From: Ruminococcus sp. | GTDB taxonomy: Bacteria > Bacillota > Clostridia > Oscillospirales > Ruminococcaceae | Assembly (NCBI GenBank): GCA_017961625.1 | Contig: JAGCWY010000038.1 | Coordinates: forward strand, 1 to 61,555 | Length of the DNA stretch: 61,555 nt | Direction of reading: 5' to 3' | Shown: piece by piece, positions 17,421-26,269 of the stretch | How positions within the stretch are numbered: position 1 is the stretch's first letter | Layout of the letters: each line of letters opens with the position of its first letter | Translations under genes and position numbers: made by a program | The notes under the pieces: model-generated | Told to the model about the DNA's origin: nothing | Databases searched by the model: none | What the model saw: the letters and a program-made list of their open reading frames with translations, nothing else

Positions 17421-17446
17421 CCCGTGCTGCTGCACGGGCTTTTTCA
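17421..17446 (+). terminator. Rho-independent terminator of thrH-nadE
   Basis: CCCGTGC pairs with GCACGGG, followed by CTTTTT. Confidence 0.9.
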
Positions 17447-17457
17447 TATAACATGGC

Positions 17458-17493
17458 AAAAAACACCCCGCCCATTGCTACGGACGGGGGTGT
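17458..17493 (-). terminator. Terminator of the short LRR gene
   Basis: On the minus strand ACACCCCCGTCC pairs imperfectly with GGGCGGGGTGT and runs into six T residues. Confidence 0.75.
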
Positions 17494-17500
17494 GGAATTA

Positions 17501-17959
17501 TCAAACCGCTATTGCCTTGTCAATTTGATGAAAGGAGCGCCTTATCTCCTGCCATCTTTCATCATCGAGCTCTGAATTCAGTACAAATCTATATATCCTA
17601 CCGTCATGTCTGACATGGACAGCCGTGAGATTCTCACAGCCTGCAAAGGCGTATCTGCCTATCTCCTTCAAAGCAGAAGGAAGTGTCAGTTCACGAAGAT
17701 TGTGGCAGCCCTTGAATGCATACCACCCTAGCCTTTCAGTGCCTTCAGGAAGAGCAATGCATCTCAGGTTCTCACAGTCGCTGAATGCTGTATCCGAAAT
17801 CACCTTAACAGTTTCGGGTATCAGTATCCTTACAAGATTAGTACAGCCATTGAAAGCGCCCTCACCGATAATGCCTACACTATCGGGAATGAAGATCTCG
17901 GTGACGTTTTTCTCGTCCTTGTACCTTTTGAGTACGCCTTTTCTGATCTTGTAATTCAT
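17501..17959 (-). CDS. Leucine-rich repeat (LRR_5, BspA-type) protein
   Basis: A 152-residue protein made of about four LRR_5 repeats of 23 residues with the pattern I-P-x-x-V-x-x-I-G-x-x-A-F-x-x-C-x-x-L (for example FIPDSVGIIGEGAFNGCTNL). It has no signal peptide, so it is probably cytoplasmic, unlike the secreted repeat protein at 6689. Function unknown; such repeats mediate protein contacts. GAGGAG lies 7 bases before the ATG. A structured leader of about 165 nt precedes it. Confidence 0.8.
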   Translation of the reverse strand: MNYKIRKGVLKRYKDEKNVTEIFIPDSVGIIGEGAFNGCTNLVRILIPETVKVISDTAFSDCENLRCIALPEGTERLGWYAFKGCHNLRELTLPSALKEIGRYAFAGCENLTAVHVRHDGRIYRFVLNSELDDERWQEIRRSFHQIDKAIAV

Positions 17960-18161
17960 TTACTATTCTCCTCAATTTGTATTGGTCAACACCAATCCCA
18001 TTGAACCTCTTTTTCTTTTATTGGTTCATTTTTTAATGTGCCGCGCAAATTCTATGTTTTTCAAGGAACTTGTGCTCCCCGAACAGAGTTCGGGGCAATA
18101 ATCGGCTTATGTCGATTACTTAAGATACAATTAGTATAACATAATTAATCATAAAAGTCAA
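17960..18161 (-). promoter_or_regulatory. Promoter and structured leader of the LRR gene
   Basis: On the minus strand TTGACT (18161-18156), 17 bases, TATACT (18138-18133). The leader then contains AATCG...CGATT, a strong CCCCGAAC...GTTCGGGG hairpin near 18076-18094, a TGAACC...GGTTCA pair and ATTGGT...ACCAAT just before the ribosome site. The last two share bases with each other, so alternative folds are possible. No known riboswitch consensus is recognised. Confidence 0.45.
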
Positions 18162-18203
18162 TGAACGCAGGGACTTTTTCCCTATATTTGGTAACTTGCA
18201 CAA

Positions 18204-18231
18204 AATTACCCTCCCCTGTTTGAAGGGAGGG
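18204..18231 (-). terminator. Possible terminator of the ABC exporter operon
   Basis: On the minus strand CCCTCCC pairs with GGGAGGG; the following T tract is weak (TAATTTTG). Confidence 0.5.
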
Positions 18232-18253
18232 CAAAATATATGGTTTATTTAAG

Positions 18254-20983
18254 CTATTCGATGGATTTAAGTGATTCAGCCATGTTTATTCGTTCTAGTT
18301 TCAGCTCCATGAAGAGATCCACAGCGAAGTTGAAAATGAAGGTGAGTACAACGCTGTACAGGAAGCTGACAGGAAGTATCCTTACGCTGAAATCGACAAG
18401 ATCCACCTTTATCTGCGCCATTACAAAGCGATGAAGGAATACTCCTGCAACGCTTCCCGCGGCTATTCCCATAGCGGTAAGAGCAAGATTCTCGCGGAGC
18501 ACGTAAGCCGAGGTTTCGCGCCTGAAAAATCCAAGCACCTTGATTGTAGCAATCTCACGCACTCTCTCGGTGATATTGATATTCGTCAGGTTATAAAGAA
18601 CTATGAATGCAAGACCAGCAGCACATATAATTACTATCAGAACTATATAGTCAAGACTGCTCATCATCTTGCTGAGTCTCTCCTTCAGTACATCAAACCT
18701 AAGCAGCTGCATGATATAACTGTTTTTGGATATCTCCGCCGAAACTAGATTTTCGTCAGCACCTTCTTCGAAGTTGATGAAAGCATAATTCAGAGGAAGC
18801 TTTTCTCCGAGTTGAGTTTCCATAGTATCCTTTCTCATAAAAACTACATTGTATACATGGTTCTCAAATATGCCCGTTACCTTAACATTCAGCTCACGCA
18901 TATTTTCATCTCTGAGCCTCATGGTGCTGCCTTTTTCTATGCCGTAGCGCTCCGCTATGCTGTGGCTTACGACTGCTTCTCCCTCAACAGGTGGAGCAAT
19001 TGACTCTCCGTTCATATCCCTAAGTACGAAGTATTTATCCATATCCTCAAAGCTTTCCACCGCGTTAATGGTAACGCTCTTTACTCTTTTGCCGTACAGA
19101 AGATCCCACGCTCCGGTATAAAGCAGAGTATGATTCTTTGTATTTTCATTCAGCACGGTTAGAAGATCCTCAGGCGGCTCATTCTCCACGTTCCTAAGCG
19201 CGGCAGAAGCATCAGCCACCTGTATCTCGTCATACTGAGTATCTGCAAAGCCTGCGATAGAGTCCTTTATTCCGAAACCTGTAAGCAACAGAGCCATACA
19301 GCCGCCTATGCCGAGTATCATCATGAATAGGCGCTTTTTATAGCGGAAGATATTGCGTATAGACACCTTTTTAAGAAACTTGAGTCTTTTCCATATAAAA
19401 TCCACGCGCTCAAGGAGTACTCGCTTACCTGCCTTGGGAGCCTTTGGACGCATAAGAGCAGCGGCTGTCTCAGCAAGCTCTATTCTACAGCTGAACCACG
19501 TAACGCCTATCGAACATACAAGTGAAACAAGGATAGCAATCAGCGCAAGCTTTTCGCTGAAAAGGTAATGTATCGGAAGTTTAAGATACATCAGCTCATA
19601 GGATTTCCATATTATCTTCGGAAAAATATATGTGCCGGCTCCGTATCCGAGTACACAGCCTATGACTGCGGCTGTTCCGGAATAGAACATATACTTTCCC
19701 ATTACAGTACCCTCGGAATAGCCCAGTGCCTTCAAGACTCCTATCTGAGTACGCTGCTCTTCCACCATACGACTCATAGTCGTCATACATACAAGCGCAG
19801 CCACCAGGATAAAGAAAACTGGGAATACCCTTGCTACCTGAGCCACGATATCGGAATCGCTCTCAAAGCATGCATATCCGATATTGGTATTTCTTCCAAG
19901 GACGTATGTGTCTGGCTTTTTAAGCTTTGCAAGTTCATTTTCGCCATTGCGCAGCTCCTCCTCCGCATCATTTATCTGATTTTCAAATTCTACAAGAGAA
20001 TTTTCATAATCAGAAAGACCGCTTTCGTAATCAGCAAGAGCCGCGTTATACTGCTCCATTCCTGAAGAGTACTGCTCTGGCATGATATCTCTTATCTGCT
20101 CCAACTGAGCAAGCTGTTCATCAAGCTGTGCTTTACCGTCATCGAGACCTTTTTTAGCTTCATCAAGCTTTTCTCGACCGTCCTTACGATTCTTTTCAAG
20201 CTCTTCCCTACCGTCGTCGAGCTTTTTCTCAGCCTCACCATATATCTCTTCAAAACGCAGATCCGCACGTGACTGCGCTATTTTCTCCCACTGCTCTTCT
20301 CTACCGTCCATATAGTCGTCATACTCGTCCGAATAGATATCGTAATCCTGATTGAATCTCACATAAGCCTCGGTATATACGTCAAGATTGAAGGCATCCT
20401 CAGGTAGGTATACAAAGGCTCTTATCTCACCGTTTCCAACCGAAGAATTACCTCTCTCGAAATTGATATACAAAGACGAATCTACAGAACCCACGATATT
20501 GAACATATCATGTCTGAGGGCGTTCTTCACGGTATCGGAATTATCGTCAGACAAATATATTCTGTTCCCTACAGAGACCTTTCCAGCTTCTATGAGGCAT
20601 TCGTCGCTGCTTTGGGGCATTCTACCTTCCACCAACTTTATGCCATTAATATTCTCCGTTATTGAATGCAGTCTCATAACATATTCGTTTTTGCCTGCCG
20701 TAATTATATCGAGACTGTAAGCTCCCTCTGCATATCGGACATCGCTTCGACTGCGGAAGTCCGCGATATCCTCCTCCTTCCAGCCCAGAGCCGATAGGAG
20801 CCTGTAATCGTAAAACTGGTTCTCGTCAAGGAACCTATTGACTGTATTCACCATAGCTGGAGTAGTGATTCTGACACCAGTGAAAAAGCCTACTCCGAGA
20901 GCTATTATAGCCATTATAGCGAAAAAGCGCCCAAATGTGCCGCGTATCTCACGAAGCGCGTTCTTTCTTACTGCCTTTCCCAT
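18254..20983 (-). CDS. ABC transporter permease, FtsX/MacB type with long coiled coil
   Basis: A 909-residue membrane protein. An N-terminal transmembrane helix (about residues 18-40) is followed by an outside region that includes a long charged coiled coil (about 235-350, EKKLDDGREELEKNRKDGREKL type). Two FtsX-like helix bundles follow (about 375-500 and, after a second outer domain, 780-900). This layout matches exporters that act on lipids, peptides or antibiotics rather than importers. It starts 4 bases behind the stop of its ATPase gene. Substrate unknown; the lack of a BceRS-type two-component system nearby argues against a simple peptide-resistance module. Confidence 0.85.
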   Translation of the reverse strand: MGKAVRKNALREIRGTFGRFFAIMAIIALGVGFFTGVRITTPAMVNTVNRFLDENQFYDYRLLSALGWKEEDIADFRSRSDVRYAEGAYSLDIITAGKNEYVMRLHSITENINGIKLVEGRMPQSSDECLIEAGKVSVGNRIYLSDDNSDTVKNALRHDMFNIVGSVDSSLYINFERGNSSVGNGEIRAFVYLPEDAFNLDVYTEAYVRFNQDYDIYSDEYDDYMDGREEQWEKIAQSRADLRFEEIYGEAEKKLDDGREELEKNRKDGREKLDEAKKGLDDGKAQLDEQLAQLEQIRDIMPEQYSSGMEQYNAALADYESGLSDYENSLVEFENQINDAEEELRNGENELAKLKKPDTYVLGRNTNIGYACFESDSDIVAQVARVFPVFFILVAALVCMTTMSRMVEEQRTQIGVLKALGYSEGTVMGKYMFYSGTAAVIGCVLGYGAGTYIFPKIIWKSYELMYLKLPIHYLFSEKLALIAILVSLVCSIGVTWFSCRIELAETAAALMRPKAPKAGKRVLLERVDFIWKRLKFLKKVSIRNIFRYKKRLFMMILGIGGCMALLLTGFGIKDSIAGFADTQYDEIQVADASAALRNVENEPPEDLLTVLNENTKNHTLLYTGAWDLLYGKRVKSVTINAVESFEDMDKYFVLRDMNGESIAPPVEGEAVVSHSIAERYGIEKGSTMRLRDENMRELNVKVTGIFENHVYNVVFMRKDTMETQLGEKLPLNYAFINFEEGADENLVSAEISKNSYIMQLLRFDVLKERLSKMMSSLDYIVLIVIICAAGLAFIVLYNLTNINITERVREIATIKVLGFFRRETSAYVLRENLALTAMGIAAGSVAGVFLHRFVMAQIKVDLVDFSVRILPVSFLYSVVLTFIFNFAVDLFMELKLERINMAESLKSIE

Positions 20984-20987
20984 AGTT

Positions 20988-21692
20988 TCACCACTCTATA
21001 TCCTTGATATCCACGATATTCTCATTCATTCGCACGCTAGATATCGTACCACTCTTAACAGTTATTATGCGGTCAGCCATAGGAGTTATAGCCTGATTGT
21101 GAGTTATCACCACTACGGTCATACCATTCTTTCGGCAGGTATCCTGCAAAAGCTGTAGCACTGCCTTTCCTGTTGTGTAGTCCAGAGCGCCTGTCGGTTC
21201 ATCGCACAGTAGAAGCTTCGGATTCTTTGCAAGTGCTCTCGCAATAGCAACTCTCTGCTGCTCACCACCGGAGAGCTGTGCAGGAAAATTCTTAGTACGC
21301 TCTGAAAGTCCCACTTGCTCCAGCACTTTCCGGGCATCGAGAGGATTCCTGCATATCTGTGCAGCCAACTCCACATTTTCAAGAGCCGTCAGATTCTGCA
21401 CTAGGTTATAGAACTGAAAAACAAATCCCACATCGTAACGCCTATAAGCGGTCAGTTTCTTCTTGCTGAGAGCCGATATCTCTGTACCGTCGAGGTATAC
21501 GCTTCCGCTTGTAAGGGTATCCATACCTCCGAGAATATTGAGAATAGTCGTCTTTCCTGCGCCGGAGGCTCCGACGATAACACAGAATTCTCCTCTGTTT
21601 ATCTCAAAATTTACGTCGTGAAGGGCGTGTATCTCTACCTCGCCCGTCTTGTATGTTTTTTTCACATTTTTAAACTCAACGTAAGCGCTCAT
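20988..21692 (-). CDS. ABC transporter ATP-binding protein (MacB/LolD type)
   Basis: A 234-residue ATPase with Walker A G-A-S-G-A-G-K-T-T near residue 39, the signature L-S-G-G-E-Q-Q-R, Walker B LLLCDEPTGALD and the switch VVITHN. The closest group is the LolD/MacB ATPases that drive FtsX-type permeases, which fits the neighbouring permease. AAAGGA lies 7 bases before the ATG. The promoter at 21871-21899 leaves a leader of roughly 170 nt that contains a possible small coding frame. Confidence 0.92.
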   Translation of the reverse strand: MSAYVEFKNVKKTYKTGEVEIHALHDVNFEINRGEFCVIVGASGAGKTTILNILGGMDTLTSGSVYLDGTEISALSKKKLTAYRRYDVGFVFQFYNLVQNLTALENVELAAQICRNPLDARKVLEQVGLSERTKNFPAQLSGGEQQRVAIARALAKNPKLLLCDEPTGALDYTTGKAVLQLLQDTCRKNGMTVVVITHNQAITPMADRIITVKSGTISSVRMNENIVDIKDIEW

Positions 21693-21719
21693 ATTAATCC
21701 TTTCATCAGCTAGGCTTAT

Positions 21720-21836
21720 TTATCTCGTAACGCCGTGCATGAATACAGACGCCCTGCAAGTTCTCCCCGTACTTGATACAGTACAGTTATTCACTCCGGC
21801 GAAACCCTCAGGCGGAACATCGTTCAGATCATGCAT
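21720..21836 (-). CDS. Possible 38-residue leader or precursor peptide upstream of the ABC exporter
   Basis: An ATG at 21836 opens a 38-codon frame that fills most of the exporter leader. The peptide starts MHDLNDVPPEGFAGV, has two cysteines in NNCTVSSTGRTC, and ends ASVFMHGVTR. No good ribosome site is visible, and nothing resembling a modification enzyme is nearby. It could be a bacteriocin-like precursor exported by the neighbouring transporter, an attenuator peptide, or a chance frame in a structured RNA. Confidence 0.3.
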   Translation of the reverse strand: MHDLNDVPPEGFAGVNNCTVSSTGRTCRASVFMHGVTR

Positions 21837-21870
21837 GGCGGCACGACAATTATTCTTATGACATACAAAA

Positions 21871-21899
21871 ATTATAGCACATTTCGTGCAGGGTGTAAA
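21871..21899 (-). promoter_or_regulatory. Promoter of the ABC exporter operon
   Basis: TTTACA (21899-21894), 17 bases, TATAAT (21876-21871) on the minus strand. Confidence 0.75.
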
Positions 21900-21948
21900 G
21901 AAGCTCAAAAAAGACATCATAATTTCATCAAAATCCTCATATTTTATG

Positions 21949-21977
21949 TTTACAGCGAACAAAAAATACGCTATAAT
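21949..21977 (+). promoter_or_regulatory. Promoter of the GH30 gene
   Basis: TTTACA 21949-21954, 17 bases, TATAAT 21972-21977. It is divergent from the exporter promoter with the two -35 boxes 50 bases apart. Confidence 0.75.
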
Positions 21978-22014
21978 GTTAGTAATATATTCACCCCTGA
22001 AAGGAGCGTAAACC

Positions 22015-24627
22015 ATGAAAATAATAAAGCGAATCATCTCCGCAGCCGCTTCGCTATGTATGCTGACAGCTATTACAAACGCATTTCCGACAGCAAATAC
22101 CGCAGCGGCAACCACAATAGTAAGCATATCGCCTTATGACGTATACGACATAAACGGCGGAAAATTCGAGGGCTGGGGCACCTCCCTATGCTGGTGGGCT
22201 AATCGTATAGGCTATTCTGACAGTCTTTCGCAAAAGGCAGCCGAGACCTTTTTCAGTACTGACGGGTTGGGACTGAACATCGCCCGCTTCAACATTGGTG
22301 GTGGCGACGATCCTTCCCACACTCATATAACCAGGACCGACTCAAATATGCCGGGCTATACGAAGTACAATAACGGCTCAGTCACCTATGATTGGAGTGC
22401 CGACGTAAATCAGCGTAATGTGCTAAGACGCTGTATCGAAGCGGCAGGCGACGATATGATTGTGGAGATGTTCTCAAATTCTCCCCCATATTATATGACT
22501 AACAGCGGATGCAGCTCCGGAGCAGTAAACTCCGGTGAAAATAATCTGCGCGACGACAAATATAACGATTTCGCAGAATACTTAGCTGAGGTCACAGCAC
22601 ACTACGAAAAGGACTGGGGCATACATGTACAGAGCATAACCCCCATGAATGAGCCCTATACCGACTACTGGGGAGCCTACAGCAACAAGCAAGAGGGCTG
22701 TCACTTCGATCAGGGTTCCTCTATGGACAAGATATATCAGGCGCTCTCATCCTCACTGAAAAAGCGCGGTATAAACGATATCATTATTAGTGCCTGCGAC
22801 GAATCTGTAATAGATACCCAGATAAGCTCGTGGAACAAGATGTCCGACACCACAAAGGCTCTTATAGGCCGTATCGACACCCACACCTATGGCGGCAGTC
22901 AGCGTGCCGAGCTAAAAAATACTGCTATAAATGCAGATCGTAACTTGTGGATGAGTGAAGTTGACGGCGGATCCACCGCAGGAAGCAATGCAGGCGAAAT
23001 GGGAGCTGCACTGTGGCTTGCCGACCGCATAACCCTTGACTGCAACGAGCTCAACTGCTCCGCATGGATCCTCTGGCAGGTCATTGACAATCATATATCC
23101 TCAGTCGGCATGAACGGAAATAAAGACAAGGGAATGATAAACACTCAGGGCGGCTACTGGGGACTTGCCGTTGCAGATCACGACAGCAATAATATCATAC
23201 TCACAAAGAAGTATTACGCAATGGGACAGTTTTCACGGTATATCCGCCCCGGCATGACTATGCTGAAATGCAGCGGAAACTGTGTGGCTGCTCTTGATAC
23301 TGTGAACAATAAGCTGGTCATCGTTGCCACAAACGACGGTTCCTCCGATAAAGACCTTGTATTCGACCTGTCCGGCTTTGATTCCGCAGGAACCTCAGCC
23401 ACAGCCATACGCACCAGCAATTCTGAGAGCTGGAAGGATATAGGAAATATCAGCGTATCCGGCGGTGGTCTTGCAGTCTCACTCGCAAAGCAGTCCGTAA
23501 CTACCTTCATCATCGACGGAGTAAAGGGCGACGGAGCCCTGACGGACAGGATAACCGTCACATCAGGAATGGTGAACGGCTCAGCCTCATGGAACAGCGA
23601 CTCCTCCACTGACTGTACAAAGGCTTTCGATGGAAACATCTCCACATTTTTCGACGGAGTTTCCGACGGCTGGGTACAGGCAGACCTCGGTCAGCTCTAC
23701 GACCTGTCCGCACTCGGCTATGCTCCGAGAGCCGGGTATGAATACCGTATGGGAGACGGACGCTTCCTTGCATCGCAGGACGGTCAGAACTGGACGACGC
23801 TTTACACCGTAAAAAGCAAGCCCTCCTCCGGTATGCACTATGTAACAGCTCTTTCCGGAGATACCACAGCCCGTTACGTAAGATATGAGGTGCCCTCCGG
23901 AACGCCGAAGAACGACTACAACAACGACAGCGCATACTGTGCGAATATCGCTGAAATAGCCCTGTACGGAACTCCTCACGGGCAGTCCTCATCTGCAAAA
24001 TACGACAGGCTCAATCCTGTTTCCGGCAGCGGAAGCTCCTCATGGAAGGACACCGCCTCAGTTACCTTTGAAAAGGCTTACGACGGCGACATGAACACCT
24101 ATTTTGACGGACTTGAGGGCGGATATGTCACTCTCGACCTGGGCAATATCTGCACTTTAAAGAATATTGCCTACTGTCCACGCGAGGGCTACGAAGCCCG
24201 TATGATTGGCGGATATTTCAGCGTATCCGCAGACGGTACGAACTGGAAGAGAATATATACCGTTGAGAGCAAGCCTGCCTTCCGTATGAATTTTACACCG
24301 GAATTTGACAATATTACCGCACGGTACGTCCGTTATGAGGTACCTACGGGAGCTCCGGCAAGTCCGCTCAGCAACGACAGCGTATACCTCTGCAATGTGG
24401 CTGAGATAGCGGTATACGGCACCACAGGTACAGAAGCTCTCACAGGCGATGTTAATAACGACGGTGACGTAAACGTTGCCGACCTTATGGCATATCAGCG
24501 CTATATCCTGAAAAACGGAGCGCTTGCTGCTCCTGAGAATGCCGATATAAACGGCGACGGAACAGCAGATGTATTCGATATGATAAGTCTGAGAAAGCTT
24601 TTAATTTCAAAAATAAATTTCACCTGA
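22015..24627 (+). CDS. Secreted GH30 glycoside hydrolase, two discoidin domains, dockerin
   Basis: An 870-residue secreted enzyme. After a signal peptide (cleavage near residue 32), residues about 40-500 form a GH30 catalytic domain that looks most like endo-beta-1,6-galactanases (GWGTSLCWWA, LGLNIARFNIGGG). The acid/base is E213 in M-N-E-P and the nucleophile E315 in S-E-V-D-G-G. Two F5/8-type C (CBM32-like) domains follow (about 520-660 and 665-805), then a type I dockerin (about 812-870) with two calcium loops, DVNNDGDVNVADL and DINGDGTADVFDM. The dockerin docks it to a cellulosome scaffold. The target is probably arabinogalactan side chains, though a xylan or glucan target cannot be excluded. 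AAAGGAG lies 8 bases upstream. Confidence 0.9.
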   Translation: MKIIKRIISAAASLCMLTAITNAFPTANTAAATTIVSISPYDVYDINGGKFEGWGTSLCWWANRIGYSDSLSQKAAETFFSTDGLGLNIARFNIGGGDDPSHTHITRTDSNMPGYTKYNNGSVTYDWSADVNQRNVLRRCIEAAGDDMIVEMFSNSPPYYMTNSGCSSGAVNSGENNLRDDKYNDFAEYLAEVTAHYEKDWGIHVQSITPMNEPYTDYWGAYSNKQEGCHFDQGSSMDKIYQALSSSLKKRGINDIIISACDESVIDTQISSWNKMSDTTKALIGRIDTHTYGGSQRAELKNTAINADRNLWMSEVDGGSTAGSNAGEMGAALWLADRITLDCNELNCSAWILWQVIDNHISSVGMNGNKDKGMINTQGGYWGLAVADHDSNNIILTKKYYAMGQFSRYIRPGMTMLKCSGNCVAALDTVNNKLVIVATNDGSSDKDLVFDLSGFDSAGTSATAIRTSNSESWKDIGNISVSGGGLAVSLAKQSVTTFIIDGVKGDGALTDRITVTSGMVNGSASWNSDSSTDCTKAFDGNISTFFDGVSDGWVQADLGQLYDLSALGYAPRAGYEYRMGDGRFLASQDGQNWTTLYTVKSKPSSGMHYVTALSGDTTARYVRYEVPSGTPKNDYNNDSAYCANIAEIALYGTPHGQSSSAKYDRLNPVSGSGSSSWKDTASVTFEKAYDGDMNTYFDGLEGGYVTLDLGNICTLKNIAYCPREGYEARMIGGYFSVSADGTNWKRIYTVESKPAFRMNFTPEFDNITARYVRYEVPTGAPASPLSNDSVYLCNVAEIAVYGTTGTEALTGDVNNDGDVNVADLMAYQRYILKNGALAAPENADINGDGTADVFDMISLRKLLISKINFT

Positions 24628-24651
24628 CTGTAATTGCGGAAATATCCGTCC

Positions 24652-24679
24652 AAAAAGGCACTCTTGCGAGTGCCTTTTT
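24652..24679. terminator. Bidirectional terminator
   Basis: AAAAAGGCACTC, TTGC loop, GAGTGCCTTTTT. It serves the GH30 gene and the convergent TraX-EFR1 operon. Confidence 0.9.
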
Positions 24680-24680
24680 C

Positions 24681-25469
24681 TTATTTACTGATAATAACGC
24701 TGACTATCCATATTATAAGATAATGCAGCGGATAGAAGCCGTAGAAGAACCACTTTGCCAGCGTGGGGTGCTTTCCCTTCCTGCCGTTGTAAAAAACTGT
24801 CATGCACAGGTATGCAAGCACGAACATCAGTATCATTACCACTATCTGAATGATAAGTCTGTCTGTGGGTACCTTTCCGAGGCTGAACAGGTTAGGAAGG
24901 AAATGAAGCGCCGTGAGGCTCATAAAGGATATGAATCTTGCCTTCGGCTTATCGCGGAAGATATGCAGGAACAAAATGAACAGCACTCCGAATACGAGCC
25001 AGTCTGACACTATAAGCGCCGTCATTCCGTCACAGAGTATTACCAGCGCTATCCTCTGCCACAGCTTGTATCTGCTCTCCCATGCCATTATGGCAAGCAG
25101 TCCGAAAAGCAGCGTGAAGATAACGTTCGTGTGCCACCAGCCGCTGAACCTGTGACAGCACAGCCAGTCAAAGGGCTGAGTTATGCAGGCAAAGAGCAGA
25201 AGCCTATGCGCGTACTTTTTCCTGTCACGGGTATATTTGTAGCCGTCTGCGATAAAGAAAAACATTACAGGTGGACAGAAGAGCGATGTGTATATTATAA
25301 TATACTCCCATAAAGGAAGAGTATAGCATGCTTTAATATCTCCGTACTTATACTGCACCGCCCAGCCGATAAGATGTCCCCAGAACATGATGAATATTGC
25401 AAGACATTTCATCATGTCTCGGTTAAATATCCTGTATCTGCTTTTATTATTATCTGTTACTATCTCCAT
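24681..25469 (-). CDS. TraX-family membrane protein
   Basis: A 262-residue integral membrane protein with eight or more hydrophobic helices. The start, R-D-M-M-K-C-L-A-I-F-I-M-F-W-G-H, matches the TraX family, whose founder acetylates F-pilin; chromosomal members in Clostridia are probably membrane acyltransferases of unknown substrate. Another typical block is FYGFYPLHYLIIW near the end. It starts four bases behind the EFR1 stop, so the two are co-transcribed, although no functional link is obvious. Confidence 0.85.
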   Translation of the reverse strand: MEIVTDNNKSRYRIFNRDMMKCLAIFIMFWGHLIGWAVQYKYGDIKACYTLPLWEYIIIYTSLFCPPVMFFFIADGYKYTRDRKKYAHRLLLFACITQPFDWLCCHRFSGWWHTNVIFTLLFGLLAIMAWESRYKLWQRIALVILCDGMTALIVSDWLVFGVLFILFLHIFRDKPKARFISFMSLTALHFLPNLFSLGKVPTDRLIIQIVVMILMFVLAYLCMTVFYNGRKGKHPTLAKWFFYGFYPLHYLIIWIVSVIISK

Positions 25470-25472
25470 AGC

Positions 25473-26225
25473 CTATACTTTTACATTGGGATTGGTATAC
25501 TGTCCATGCTTCTTTGTAGCACCATTCCAGAACTGTATAGCGAATTGTGGACAATGGTGCAGGCAGCGGAAGCACAGGGCACATCGCTCCTTCACCCAAA
25601 CAGGTTTACCGTCACGTATCTCTATCGCCTTTACAGGACATTTCTCGGCGCAGAGACCGCAGCCGATACAGCTGTCCTCAACGTGGAGATTCTTGGTCAT
25701 TCTCACCTTGGCAAAGACCTTGTCCGTGTATTTGTAGAAAGCGTAGGGAGTCCTCATTGTGAGGAAGCAGCCCTTTTTCCTGTCAAGTATCTTTGAGATA
25801 ACACTGTTTATATACTTTTCGGCAGCCTCGTTCTGACGTGCAACCTTCTCCTTATTACTGAGGTTGAAAGTGACGGTCCAGTTATCCGGCATTTTTATAC
25901 TGTAAACCGCACTGAGTCGTATGCCATTGTCTTTAAGGAGATGTCTCGCCTCCTCGCCACTGCAGCCAACGGTAGTACCATAGGTAGAAGCTATGAACAC
26001 ATAATGCTTTCCCTGTCTGTGAAGTCTCAGCTTCTGTAAGAACTCCCTCATAGGTATAGGCAGAGCCCACCAATGAGTAGGAGTTACTATACCGAAGCAC
26101 TCCCCCTCCTTAAGGGTTATATCGTAGCACTTGTCCTCTATGGATACAGCTCTGTCTTTCAGAGCTTCGGCTATCCTTTCCGCCGCGTATTTACTATTTC
26201 CTGTAGCTGAAAAATATACGATCAT
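25473..26225 (-). CDS. EFR1-family flavodoxin/ferredoxin protein
   Basis: A 250-residue electron carrier. The first 160 residues form a flavodoxin-like domain (Y-F-S-A-T-G-N-S-K phosphate loop); residues about 190-235 hold two 4Fe-4S ferredoxin motifs, CIGCGLCAEKCP and CALCFRCLHHCP. EFR1 proteins are common in anaerobes as cytosolic redox carriers with undefined partners. First gene of the pair with the TraX-like protein and close behind a flavin reductase, so this is a small redox cluster. Confidence 0.88.
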   Translation of the reverse strand: MIVYFSATGNSKYAAERIAEALKDRAVSIEDKCYDITLKEGECFGIVTPTHWWALPIPMREFLQKLRLHRQGKHYVFIASTYGTTVGCSGEEARHLLKDNGIRLSAVYSIKMPDNWTVTFNLSNKEKVARQNEAAEKYINSVISKILDRKKGCFLTMRTPYAFYKYTDKVFAKVRMTKNLHVEDSCIGCGLCAEKCPVKAIEIRDGKPVWVKERCALCFRCLHHCPQFAIQFWNGATKKHGQYTNPNVKV

Positions 26226-26269
26226 AATATATCCCCCTTACAAAAAAGCCATATTGTATATTGCTCACA

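Noticed and set aside
21720..22127. 135-codon minus-strand frame across the GH30 start
   Set aside because: Its first two thirds are antisense to the GH30 signal peptide and promoter; only the last 38 codons lie in the exporter leader and are kept as a weak candidate.
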